Below the pieces are notes generated by a model. It was not told the DNA's origin. It saw nothing but the letters and a program-made list of their open reading frames with translations, and made no database searches. Positions 1 to 6,440 of a stretch of DNA of 9,695 nucleotides are shown here, piece after piece. Source of the DNA: JBBRSC01 sp038245795 (GTDB taxonomy: Bacteria > Actinomycetota > Acidimicrobiia > Acidimicrobiales > Microtrichaceae); contig JBBRSC010000120.1 in the NCBI GenBank assembly GCA_038245795.1, positions 1 through 9,695 on the forward strand, written 5' to 3'. The position numbers and the translations under genes are program-made. Within the stretch, counting starts at the first letter, position 1; each line of letters starts with the position of its first letter.

Positions 1-802
1 CCTGGGTCCCCGCTACGAACGCCATCGCCCACAACCCGTCGGCAGCCAGGGGCCGGAGTCGGCTGGTGTCGCCGACGAGTCGGGGCCGACATGGAAAGCG
101 GCGTGCAGCAGCCACAATCGTCGGCGCGCAGAAGGCCACGACCGCGGCCGTCGTGCCCGCCGCCAGGATCAACTGCTCGAGCGACCCGATATCGAGCGAC
201 ACCGGGCCAGCGGGGCGGACCGCCGCGAACACCAGGTAGGCCGCGATCACGACGACGTTGTTGATCGCCGGCGTGATGGCAGCCAACGCGAAGCGGCCGT
301 CGACGTTCAGGAGCGCGACTGCCACGCTGTTGGCCAGGTACACGAGGATCTGTGGCAGAAACCACCAGAGGAACACCGTGCCGATGCGGATCTGATCAGC
401 GCGGATCGACGTGTCGGCAACGTCGGCGGTGAGTCCGCGCATGATGGTCGGAGCCGCCACGATCCCGAGCGCTACGACGACGCTCAGCAGGATGCCGCCA
501 CGCCCGAGGACCAGGCCAGCGAGTTCGCCCGCCCCGGATCGGCCACGTGTATTCAGCGCCGAGATCAATGCTGGTACCAGGACTGCTTGCAGCACACCGG
601 CTGCCAACAGTTCGAACAGCAGATTGGGGATGCTGTTCGCCGATTGGTACACGTTGGCGAGGTAGGTCGCGCCCAGCACGTTCGTGACCACCACTACTCG
701 CACGAATCCCGAGGTGCGGGACACCAACGTGCCGAGCGCCATCAGCCTCGCCGACACGGCGAGCGGGCGGACCGATCCTGACGACGTGATCGGCGCGGTC
801 AT
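1..802 (-). CDS. murJ: MurJ/MviN-type lipid II flippase (3' end beyond window)
   Basis: Predicted polytopic inner-membrane protein of the MOP superfamily that would flip lipid II across the membrane for peptidoglycan synthesis. I translated it by hand; the frame is open for 267 codons to the left edge with no stop, so the C-terminal part is missing. The N-terminus carries the MurJ signature: SRTSGFVR at about residues 28-35, matching the family's SRxxGFxR, then SIPNLLFELLAAGVLQAVLVPAL at about 57-79 in split form (IPNLL, then AAGVLQA, then LVPAL). Several hydrophobic segments follow (about 103-122, 142-165, 172-195, 209-232), alternating with short charged loops. The ATG overlaps the steB stop by 4 nt (ATGA) and no good Shine-Dalgarno is visible, so translation is probably coupled. 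Compared with the E. coli protein, the acidic residue near position 39 and the paired arginines after PNLL are replaced (Asn50, Phe63-Glu64), as I recall for actinobacterial MurJ. Family assignment is firm; exact substrate is inferred. Confidence 0.9.
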   Translation of the reverse strand, partial: MTAPITSSGSVRPLAVSARLMALGTLVSRTSGFVRVVVVTNVLGATYLANVYQSANSIPNLLFELLAAGVLQAVLVPALISALNTRGRSGAGELAGLVLGRGGILLSVVVALGIVAAPTIMRGLTADVADTSIRADQIRIGTVFLWWFLPQILVYLANSVAVALLNVDGRFALAAITPAINNVVVIAAYLVFAAVRPAGPVSLDIGSLEQLILAAGTTAAVVAFCAPTIVAAARRFPCRPRLVGDTSRLRPLAADGLWAMAFVAGTQ

Positions 803-1830
803 TCGCCCGCTGGGAACGGGGCCGTGGCGGTCGGAGATTCACCGAACGCACCGCGAGCGGCCTCGCGCGATCCGCTGAGCAGGCCGAGCAGGGCAAGACG
901 CCCGAAGGGTCGGTCGAGATCGTCGACCGTTGCCAGAATCGACGCAGCCTGGCTGTCGGCACGCATCACGTCGACAAAGGAGCCGCGGGCAATCGGCGGA
1001 ACCGCCAACGACACGGCAATCGAGTCGACCGACGATCGGGGCACCAACATCTCGGCTGCCACTGCCGAACCCGGGCGTTGAGCGCTCAGTGCGATGGCCA
1101 GACTCTGGAGTTCGCCTGTTTGGCCCGCAGTTGCACCTTCGCCGGAGACGACCACGACGCGTAACGAGCCAGCGACCGCAGCCGGGAGTTGGGCCACATC
1201 TTCGCCAGGAACGGGATCCCAGCGGATCACGCTGTTGGCATGCAAGACGACCAGGAGGTCCCGGAGCGTGCGTTTCGGGTCGGCGCCAACCTCGATCAAT
1301 GGCGTCTTGAGTTGGGCCTGAGTCGCGGCATAGTCGGTGATCCGGTCGACCAGATCAGTCTGGATGGTCCGGTACATCACCGAGGCAGTCGCCCCGGGAT
1401 CGATTCCCAACGATGCCGCCACCCCGCTGCGCACAATGTCGTCGGCGAGCGACGCCCGTTCGTCCCACCAGATGATCCCGCCCGGGTTCTGGCCAGCCGA
1501 CTTGAGGTCGGCGATCACCTTCTGGAGGGCATCACCATCGACGCCGCGCGCAGCGATGAGGATCACTGGATCGGTCAACGCGCCCGACAATCGCTTGCGG
1601 GTCGGTCCGTTCATGAGCGCATCGCCCTGAGCGTCAAGCACCCCAAGTCGTTCCCGGAACGCATCGTTCTCGCGCCCACGTTGTTCGATCTTCTTTTCGA
1701 GGCTGTCCTGTGTCGTCTTCAGCGAGTCGACGGTGGTCCGGTCAAGGAGACTCGATCCCATGAAGATTCCGACCGCCAGAGCAAGGAAGATCGCCGTGAT
1801 GGACACGATGTGGAATCGAATATTGACCAT
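799..1830 (-). CDS. steB: SteB/MctB family membrane-anchored protein
   Basis: A 343-residue protein of the family known as SteB in Corynebacterium (partner of SteA in daughter-cell separation) and as MctB, proposed copper transport protein, in Mycobacterium (Rv1698). The sequence opens with one hydrophobic segment (about 8-26, ending in GIFMGSSLL), typical of this family, followed by a predicted coiled coil (about 32-68, rich in Lys, Glu, Arg) and a mixed alpha/beta extracytoplasmic domain. It starts at ATG 1830, 6 nt after the steA stop; an AGGAA at 1845-1841 is a weak, rather distant ribosome site inside the end of steA. The stop overlaps the murJ ATG. I find no cysteine and only two histidines (residues 7 and 197), so a metal-transport role is not supported by visible ligands. 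Adjacent steA makes the septation role the better inference. Automated annotation would probably read 'copper transporter'. Confidence 0.9.
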   Translation of the reverse strand: MVNIRFHIVSITAIFLALAVGIFMGSSLLDRTTVDSLKTTQDSLEKKIEQRGRENDAFRERLGVLDAQGDALMNGPTRKRLSGALTDPVILIAARGVDGDALQKVIADLKSAGQNPGGIIWWDERASLADDIVRSGVAASLGIDPGATASVMYRTIQTDLVDRITDYAATQAQLKTPLIEVGADPKRTLRDLLVVLHANSVIRWDPVPGEDVAQLPAAVAGSLRVVVVSGEGATAGQTGELQSLAIALSAQRPGSAVAAEMLVPRSSVDSIAVSLAVPPIARGSFVDVMRADSQAASILATVDDLDRPFGRLALLGLLSGSREAARGAFGESPTATAPFPAGE

Positions 1831-1836
1831 GAGCTG

Positions 1837-3003
1837 TCAGTTCCTGAAGTCTGCCCAGTAGGCGCGAATGATCAACTGGATGGGCTCGGACACGGCGGCA
1901 ATGACCAACAGGACGAACACCGCCGCCGCGACCATCATCAGCAGATCGCGTTTCCGTACTCTCGTCCGATAGAGGCGGCTGACTCCCTTGGCGTCGACCA
2001 GGACGTCTCCGACCTTCATTCTCGTCACCACTGTCGACGCCATGCCCCGCCGCCCCTTGTCCAAGAAGTCCACCATCGAGGAGTGGGTGCCGACCGCCAC
2101 GATCAGTTCGGCCTCGCTCTCGTAGGCCAGAAGCATGGCGATGTCTTCGCTCGTCCCCGACGCGCAGAAGGTGTGGAACGGGACCCCCATGTCGTCGAGA
2201 CGCTGAGCACCCGGGGCGCGACCATCACGGTAGGCGTGCACGACAAGCTGGGCGCCGCTCCTGATGGCCCGCTCACTCACGGAATCGAAGTCACCCACGA
2301 TCACGTCGGGCACCAGCCCGGAATCCAGGAGCGCGTCAGCTCCTCCGTCAACACCGACGAGGAGGGGTTTCATCTCGCCGATGTAACCGCTGCCGCGAAT
2401 GAGCTCGAGGTCCTCGCGGTAGTCATGGCCGCGGACCACCAACAGCACATGGCGTCCGGCAAAACGGATCCCGATGTCGGGGATCTCGAGATCGTCGGAC
2501 AGGAGGTCGAGATTGTCCTCCACGTATTCCATGGTGTTGCGCATGAAGTCGACGAACTCTCGGCCCAATCCCGAGCGGCTCGCCTCGTGGACGACCTCGA
2601 TTCTGGCTCGGTCCTGGCGAACGCCGGAGCCGATGACCGCACCATTGACTCGGATCTCATCGCCGTCGATTCCGACCGTGGCGCCCGCCGCGATGTCCAT
2701 GACGTGTGGGCCACACCCGTCGAGCAGCACGATCCCGGCGTCCAGAACCACCAGCGGCCCATCGTTGGGATAGCGACCCGAGCAGCTCGCTGCCGCGTTG
2801 ATCACCGCTACGACGCCGCTGTCGACCAGCGATTCGGCCGACACGCGATCGAGGTCGACATGGTCGATGATCGCGACATCGCCGCGTGCTAGCCGCTTCA
2901 CGAGGTCCTTGGTGCGTGAATCCACCTGGGCAGAGCCGCGGACGATCGGCAGATGAACCTCTGCGTCAGCATCGGTGCGGTCTCGTCGCCGGATTCCGAT
3001 CAT
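1837..3003 (-). CDS. steA: Putative cytokinetic ring protein SteA
   Basis: A 388-residue protein matching the SteA family (M. tuberculosis Rv1697), which in Corynebacterium localises to the division site and acts with SteB in the control of septal wall hydrolysis. N-terminal part (about 30-130) has the family's RLARGDVAIIDHVDLDR and VINAAASCSGRYPNDGP stretches. The middle carries a thiamin-pyrophosphokinase-like fold: GVDGGADALLDSG at 217-229, PDVIVGDFDSVS at 232-243, and TSEDIAMLLA at 284-293. A basic patch (RTRVRKRD, 346-353) precedes one transmembrane helix (about 354-371) near the C-terminus, so most of the protein should be cytoplasmic. The ATG overlaps the recN stop by 4 nt (ATGA) with no Shine-Dalgarno, indicating translational coupling. 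No thiamin genes are nearby, so thiamin diphosphate synthesis is unlikely, but the acidic motif is well kept. Family call is secure; mechanism is not known from sequence. Confidence 0.93.
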   Translation of the reverse strand: MIGIRRRDRTDADAEVHLPIVRGSAQVDSRTKDLVKRLARGDVAIIDHVDLDRVSAESLVDSGVVAVINAAASCSGRYPNDGPLVVLDAGIVLLDGCGPHVMDIAAGATVGIDGDEIRVNGAVIGSGVRQDRARIEVVHEASRSGLGREFVDFMRNTMEYVEDNLDLLSDDLEIPDIGIRFAGRHVLLVVRGHDYREDLELIRGSGYIGEMKPLLVGVDGGADALLDSGLVPDVIVGDFDSVSERAIRSGAQLVVHAYRDGRAPGAQRLDDMGVPFHTFCASGTSEDIAMLLAYESEAELIVAVGTHSSMVDFLDKGRRGMASTVVTRMKVGDVLVDAKGVSRLYRTRVRKRDLLMMVAAAVFVLLVIAAVSEPIQLIIRAYWADFRN

Positions 3004-4610
3004 TGAACCGAACCCACACGGGCGTCGAGTAGGTCTCGTGCATGATCGAGCGCCGCGGTATTTAGCGGATCACCGGACAGCATCCGCGCCAGTTCGCTGA
3101 TGCGAGCATCGGTGATCGGGTCATCGGTCGTCAGGTCGATCGTCGAGGTCGACGTCGTGAGTCCGTCATCGATCTTGCGGACTGATACCTGCGAGGTTGC
3201 CCACGCCGCGACCTGCGGAAGATGCGTCACGACGAGGACCTGGTGGCGCTCGCCGAGTGCTGCCAACGCGCGCCCCACCGCGTCGGCGGTGGCCCCGCCG
3301 ATCCCCGCGTCGACCTCGTCGAAGATCATCGTGGGGGTGCCGGCGCTCAGCGAGAGGTGCAACGCCAACATCACGCGGGACAGCTCGCCGCCGGAAGCGA
3401 TGTTGCGAAGGGGTCCCGGCGCCAGCCCCGAGTTCGGCGCCAGCAACAGCTCGACCTGTTCGCCGGCGTCGCCGGTGATCTCGAACCCGACGGTTGCTCC
3501 GGCCATACCCAGTGGAACCAGATGGGTCTCGATCTCGTCGGCCAGCTGGGGTGCAGCGGCGGTGCGTTCGGATCGGAGAACGGCCCCAGCGGCGGCATGC
3601 GCTGCACGAGCTGCATCGATGTCGGACTCGATACTGAGGGCGCGCCGTTCGCGCATCCGAAGTTCTTCGATGGTCGCATGGCACGCTTCGGCGTAGGCCA
3701 TCACATCCTCGATCCGATCGCCGTACTTGCGTCGGAGCTCGCTGAGCTCTTGGCGTCGACGTTGCAGCTGCTCGAGGGTGCCCGGGTCGTCGTCGATCGA
3801 TTCGCCAGTCGATCGGAGCGTGCGTGCCACATCGTCGAGCTCGCCCAGGACATCCACCAGACGGCTCGCCGGCTCGGCGAAGGCAACGTGCGACTCGAGG
3901 TTCGAGACGAGCCGACGAAGTTGGTCCGAGAGACCATCGTCCTGGTCGATGGCAGCCCCCGCGGAGAAGGCAACCTCGCGATGGGCTGCTGCGTCGCCGA
4001 GGAGTTCTTCGCGTTCGGCCAGGAGTCGGTCCTCGTCAGGATCGTCGAGCTCGCCCGCCGCGATCTCTTCGACTTGGTGGACCAACAGACCGAGTTCGCG
4101 TGTTCGGGCCCGGTCGTCACCTCCGAGCGTGGCGAGCTCATCGGTCAGGGCGCGCAACGCGACTCCTGCCGCGTCGTAGGCCGCCGTGTCAACGCCCGCG
4201 AAATGGTCGAGGGCAGCCCGTTGCCGTTTCGGCGACAACAGCGATTGTTGGGAGTGTTGTCCGTGGATCTCGACGACCCGACGACCGACGTCAGCCATCA
4301 TCGCCAAGGTGGCGAGATCGCCGTTGATGTAGCACCGAGTACGGCCTTGAGCGGGCACAATCCGTCGGACCACGATCTCCTCGCCGTCGACGAGCCATCG
4401 ACCCTCGACAATCGCCGCGTCGGCACCAGGGCGAACCTGGGCGGGGTCTGATTTCTCACCCAGCAACAGGCCAATGGCGTCGATGATCAGCGTCTTTCCG
4501 GCGCCGGTCTCGCCGGTCAACGCCGTCATGGCGGGTCCCAGCTCCAACCGCAATTCGGCAACGACCCCCAGATTCCGCACGGCCAGCTCGGTCAGCACGC
4601 GCACCACCAT
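3000..4610 (-). CDS. recN: DNA repair ATPase RecN
   Basis: SMC-like ATPase that acts in double-strand-break repair, holding or scanning DNA ends before RecA-dependent recombination. In the 536-residue reading from ATG 4610: Walker A GETGAGKT at 33-40, the RecN hallmark EIHGQHSQQSLL near residues 120-130, a long central charged coiled-coil region, ABC signature SGGELSR at 406-412, Walker B MIFDEVDAGIGG around 428-439, and the switch histidine in VVTHLPQ near 463. Length is close to E. coli RecN (553). The start is uncertain: ATG 4610 has no ribosome site; GTG 4598 has a weak GGTGG upstream and its V-L-T-E-L aligns exactly with the usual M-L-x-x-L N-terminus; GTG 4685 would add a proline-rich, unrelated leader. 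The stop overlaps the steA ATG. A 97-nt gap separates it from nadK and holds a possible promoter. I see no clear actinobacterial LexA (SOS) box there. Confidence 0.95.
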   Translation of the reverse strand: MVVRVLTELAVRNLGVVAELRLELGPAMTALTGETGAGKTLIIDAIGLLLGEKSDPAQVRPGADAAIVEGRWLVDGEEIVVRRIVPAQGRTRCYINGDLATLAMMADVGRRVVEIHGQHSQQSLLSPKRQRAALDHFAGVDTAAYDAAGVALRALTDELATLGGDDRARTRELGLLVHQVEEIAAGELDDPDEDRLLAEREELLGDAAAHREVAFSAGAAIDQDDGLSDQLRRLVSNLESHVAFAEPASRLVDVLGELDDVARTLRSTGESIDDDPGTLEQLQRRRQELSELRRKYGDRIEDVMAYAEACHATIEELRMRERRALSIESDIDAARAAHAAAGAVLRSERTAAAPQLADEIETHLVPLGMAGATVGFEITGDAGEQVELLLAPNSGLAPGPLRNIASGGELSRVMLALHLSLSAGTPTMIFDEVDAGIGGATADAVGRALAALGERHQVLVVTHLPQVAAWATSQVSVRKIDDGLTTSTSTIDLTTDDPITDARISELARMLSGDPLNTAALDHARDLLDARVGSVQ

Positions 4611-4657
4611 GCGGCGGGAGACCCGGGGACCGGGCGTGGGGACATCATGGCAGTCAT

Positions 4658-4680
4658 AGGGTAGTTGGGTCGTGCGACCC
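4658..4680 (-). promoter_or_regulatory. Candidate recN promoter with palindromic operator
   Basis: In the 97-nt nadK-recN gap, reading the minus strand, the perfect palindrome GGGTCG-CA-CGACCC occupies 4680-4667 and is followed three bases later by TACCCT (4663-4658), which fits the TANNNT -10 pattern. The palindrome plus AAC is exactly 17 nt, the normal spacer length, so a regulator bound here would sit between -35 and -10. The hexamer at the -35 position (GGTGCG) is a poor match. The same palindrome could form a 6-bp hairpin in a nadK-recN transcript, but no U-run follows, so it is not a convincing intrinsic terminator. This is a low-confidence regulatory call. Confidence 0.3.
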
Positions 4681-4707
4681 CGCACCGGGCAACGATTCGC
4701 CGCCCTG

Positions 4708-5565
4708 TCAGCGATCCGGCAGCGAAAAGCGGGAGCGGAGGATGTCGTGGAAGCTCGTCTGTCCGAACCCGATCAACCGGGCAGGTGTCCGCGAGGCGGT
4801 GCACTCGACGCTGGCGCCGTCGTCGAGCACGCCGCCAGGTCGACCATCGAGGCTGAGCCGGGCCGATCGATGACCAGAGACCAGCATGGTCACGACCGTC
4901 GTATGGTCCAGCACGACACAGCGGTCGAACAACATGTGGGGCGACACGGGTGCCAGGAGCAGGGCCTTGTGCGACGGCGCAATGATCGGTCCCCGAACGC
5001 TGAAGGCGTAGGCCGTCGATCCGGTCGGAGTCGCGACGATCAACCCGTCTGCCACATAGCTGGTGAACGGGCGCCCGTCGAAGGCGACGTCGAGCCGGAC
5101 CGTGTGGCCGAGGTCGAGTCGCTCGAGCACCATCTCGTTGAGCGCGGTGCCCACCTCCTCGAGTTCTCCGCCAGGTTGACGGACCGAGACGGCGAGCCGC
5201 ATTCGGTACTCGATGTCGTGCGACCCGTCCAAGAATCGCTTGAGCGCCATCCGCACGCCCGACGGTTCGACGCCCGACAGATAGCCGAGTTGGCCAGCGT
5301 TCACTCCCAAGACGGGGACATCGGCTGAGGACGCCAGTTCCACGGCGCGCAGAATGGTCCCGTCTCCGCCCACCCCAATGAGCAGGTCGAGTCCGACCAC
5401 GAGGTCGTCGTCGAGCACCGCAATCGCATCCCGATCAACGAGCGTGGCATCCGACATCGGTGACCGGACCTCGTGCCCGCGTTCGAGCAGCCAGTCGATG
5501 ATGTCGGCGGAGATGTCCCACGCCAACGGGCGCTCATGGTGGACCACGAGTCCGATGACGGCCAT
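4708..5565 (-). CDS. nadK: NAD kinase
   Basis: Cytosolic ATP- or polyphosphate-dependent NAD kinase, which phosphorylates the 2'-OH of the adenosine ribose of NAD to make NADP. Visible family motifs in 285 residues: GGDGT at 66-70 (phosphate-donor and catalytic site), NE at 143-144 within ALNEMVLER, TPTGSTAY at 179-186, LDGRP at 239-243, and the C-terminal FHDILRSRFSLP (272-283) usual in this family. The normal SAGGP after TPTGSTAY reads SVRGP here, a modest deviation. ATG 5565 shares one base with the tlyA stop (TGATG) and is preceded by the strongest ribosome site in the window, AAGGAGG, 7 nt upstream. The tlyA-nadK-recN order is shared with mycobacteria and many other actinobacteria. Confidence 0.97.
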   Translation of the reverse strand: MAVIGLVVHHERPLAWDISADIIDWLLERGHEVRSPMSDATLVDRDAIAVLDDDLVVGLDLLIGVGGDGTILRAVELASSADVPVLGVNAGQLGYLSGVEPSGVRMALKRFLDGSHDIEYRMRLAVSVRQPGGELEEVGTALNEMVLERLDLGHTVRLDVAFDGRPFTSYVADGLIVATPTGSTAYAFSVRGPIIAPSHKALLLAPVSPHMLFDRCVVLDHTTVVTMLVSGHRSARLSLDGRPGGVLDDGASVECTASRTPARLIGFGQTSFHDILRSRFSLPDR

Positions 5566-6440
5566 CAGGTGTCCTCCTTCTCGGACTCGATCAACGACGC
5601 GACGACGGCGGCCGCCAACGCCACAGTCGACGCTTCGTTCCTGGGCACGTTCTGGCCCGATTCGCGCTGGCCCGATTCGCGCTGGCCCGATTCGGGGGCT
5701 GCAACGGACGCGTCGAGCAGGAACTCGACGTTTCCCTCTGCACCACGGATCGGCGACACCATGGCATCCATGATGGATGCTCCGGCGTCGTTGAGTGCGT
5801 CAATTGCGATGATCAGGGTTTGCTGCCAGATCTCCGGATCGCGGATCACTCCTCGTCCTCGGGAAACCTCTGCCCGTCCCGCCTCGAACTGCGGCTTCAC
5901 CAGCACCACGATTCGTCCGTCCGCCGGGTTCGCCAACGACACGAGCGACGTAGCTACGGACCGGATGGAGATGAACGACAGATCGGCGACCACCAAGGGG
6001 ACGGTTCCACCCACGGCGTCAGGCGTGACCGACCGTATGTCGGTCTGCTCGCGGACGAGCACCCGAGCATCAGCTCGGAGTCGCTCGTGGAGTTGATGGC
6101 GACCGACATCGATGGCAACAACCGACATTGCACCGCGTTGTAACAAACAGTCGGTGAAGCCACCCGTTGAGGAGCCGGCGTCGATACACCGCCAGCCGGT
6201 GGGGTCGATGGCGAAGTGATCGAGTGCCGCGGCCAATTTGTGACCACCCCGACCCACATAGTTGGGGCCGTCATTGTGGGACACGAGGATCGCGTCCCCC
6301 GCCAGCACCAAGCGAGCGGGCTTGTCGGCCAGAACGCCGGACACGGTGACACGACCATCGGCGATCAGCCGTTGCGCGGCGGTACGGGACTCAGCCTGGC
6401 GGCGCCGAACGAGCTCGGCGTCCAGTCGGCGTCGGCTCAC
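5565..6440 (-). CDS. tlyA: TlyA 16S/23S rRNA (cytidine-2'-O)-methyltransferase
   Basis: SAM-dependent 2'-O-methyltransferase; TlyA proteins of the longer type modify 16S C1409 and 23S C1920 (E. coli numbering), which also sets sensitivity to capreomycin and viomycin. The 291-residue protein has an N-terminal S4-like RNA-binding domain (about 1-60, starting VSRRRLDAELVRRRQAESR, which closely parallels M. tuberculosis TlyA), then a Rossmann methyltransferase domain with the SAM-binding IDAGSSTGGFTD at 86-97, ADLSFIS at 152-158, VLVKPQFEAG at 179-188 and EGNVEFLL at 235-242. Lys68, Asp153, Lys182 and Glu239 would form the RrmJ-like catalytic tetrad. The GTG start at 6440 overlaps the stop of the upstream phosphatase (GTGA) and lacks a Shine-Dalgarno; the start is chosen by family alignment. 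Upstream in-frame residues to 6599 are a shadow of the phosphatase gene. The tail after about residue 245 is longer than in M. tuberculosis (268 residues in total) and holds a tandem ESGQR repeat. Confidence 0.95.
   Translation of the reverse strand: MSRRRLDAELVRRRQAESRTAAQRLIADGRVTVSGVLADKPARLVLAGDAILVSHNDGPNYVGRGGHKLAAALDHFAIDPTGWRCIDAGSSTGGFTDCLLQRGAMSVVAIDVGRHQLHERLRADARVLVREQTDIRSVTPDAVGGTVPLVVADLSFISIRSVATSLVSLANPADGRIVVLVKPQFEAGRAEVSRGRGVIRDPEIWQQTLIIAIDALNDAGASIMDAMVSPIRGAEGNVEFLLDASVAAPESGQRESGQRESGQNVPRNEASTVALAAAVVASLIESEKEDT
5573..5579 (-). promoter_or_regulatory. Strong ribosome binding site of nadK
   Basis: The minus strand reads AAGGAGG, seven bases before ATG 5565, inside the last codons of tlyA. 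It fixes the nadK start and suggests that nadK is initiated independently as well as by coupling to tlyA termination. Confidence 0.85.
5653..5697 (-). repeat. Three 15-bp tandem repeats in the tlyA 3' end
   Basis: Three consecutive 15-bp units (plus strand TGGCCCGATTCGCGC at 5653-5667 and 5668-5682, then a copy changed in its last bases at 5683-5697). They encode ESGQR-ESGQR-ESGQ in the C-terminal tail of TlyA, between the methyltransferase core and an Ala/Val-rich end. The unit length keeps the frame, so copy-number change by slippage would alter only tail length. Confidence 0.9.

Noticed and set aside
396..962. Minus-strand open frame of 188 codons across the steB-murJ junction
   Set aside because: Out of frame with both genes; product is Arg/Pro/Ser-rich low-complexity sequence, whereas the murJ frame gives clear family motifs.
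1189..2892. Long plus-strand open frame of 567 codons
   Set aside because: It is wholly antisense to steB and steA, has no recognisable domain, and is the expected result of G+C-rich third positions on the opposite strand.
3222..4451. Plus-strand open frame of 409 codons
   Set aside because: Antisense to recN, whose motifs are complete; no family resemblance in the plus-strand product.
4611..4685. GTG 4685 as recN start
   Set aside because: Adds 25 residues without family match and without a Shine-Dalgarno; RecN proteins begin two or three residues before the ELxxRN stretch.
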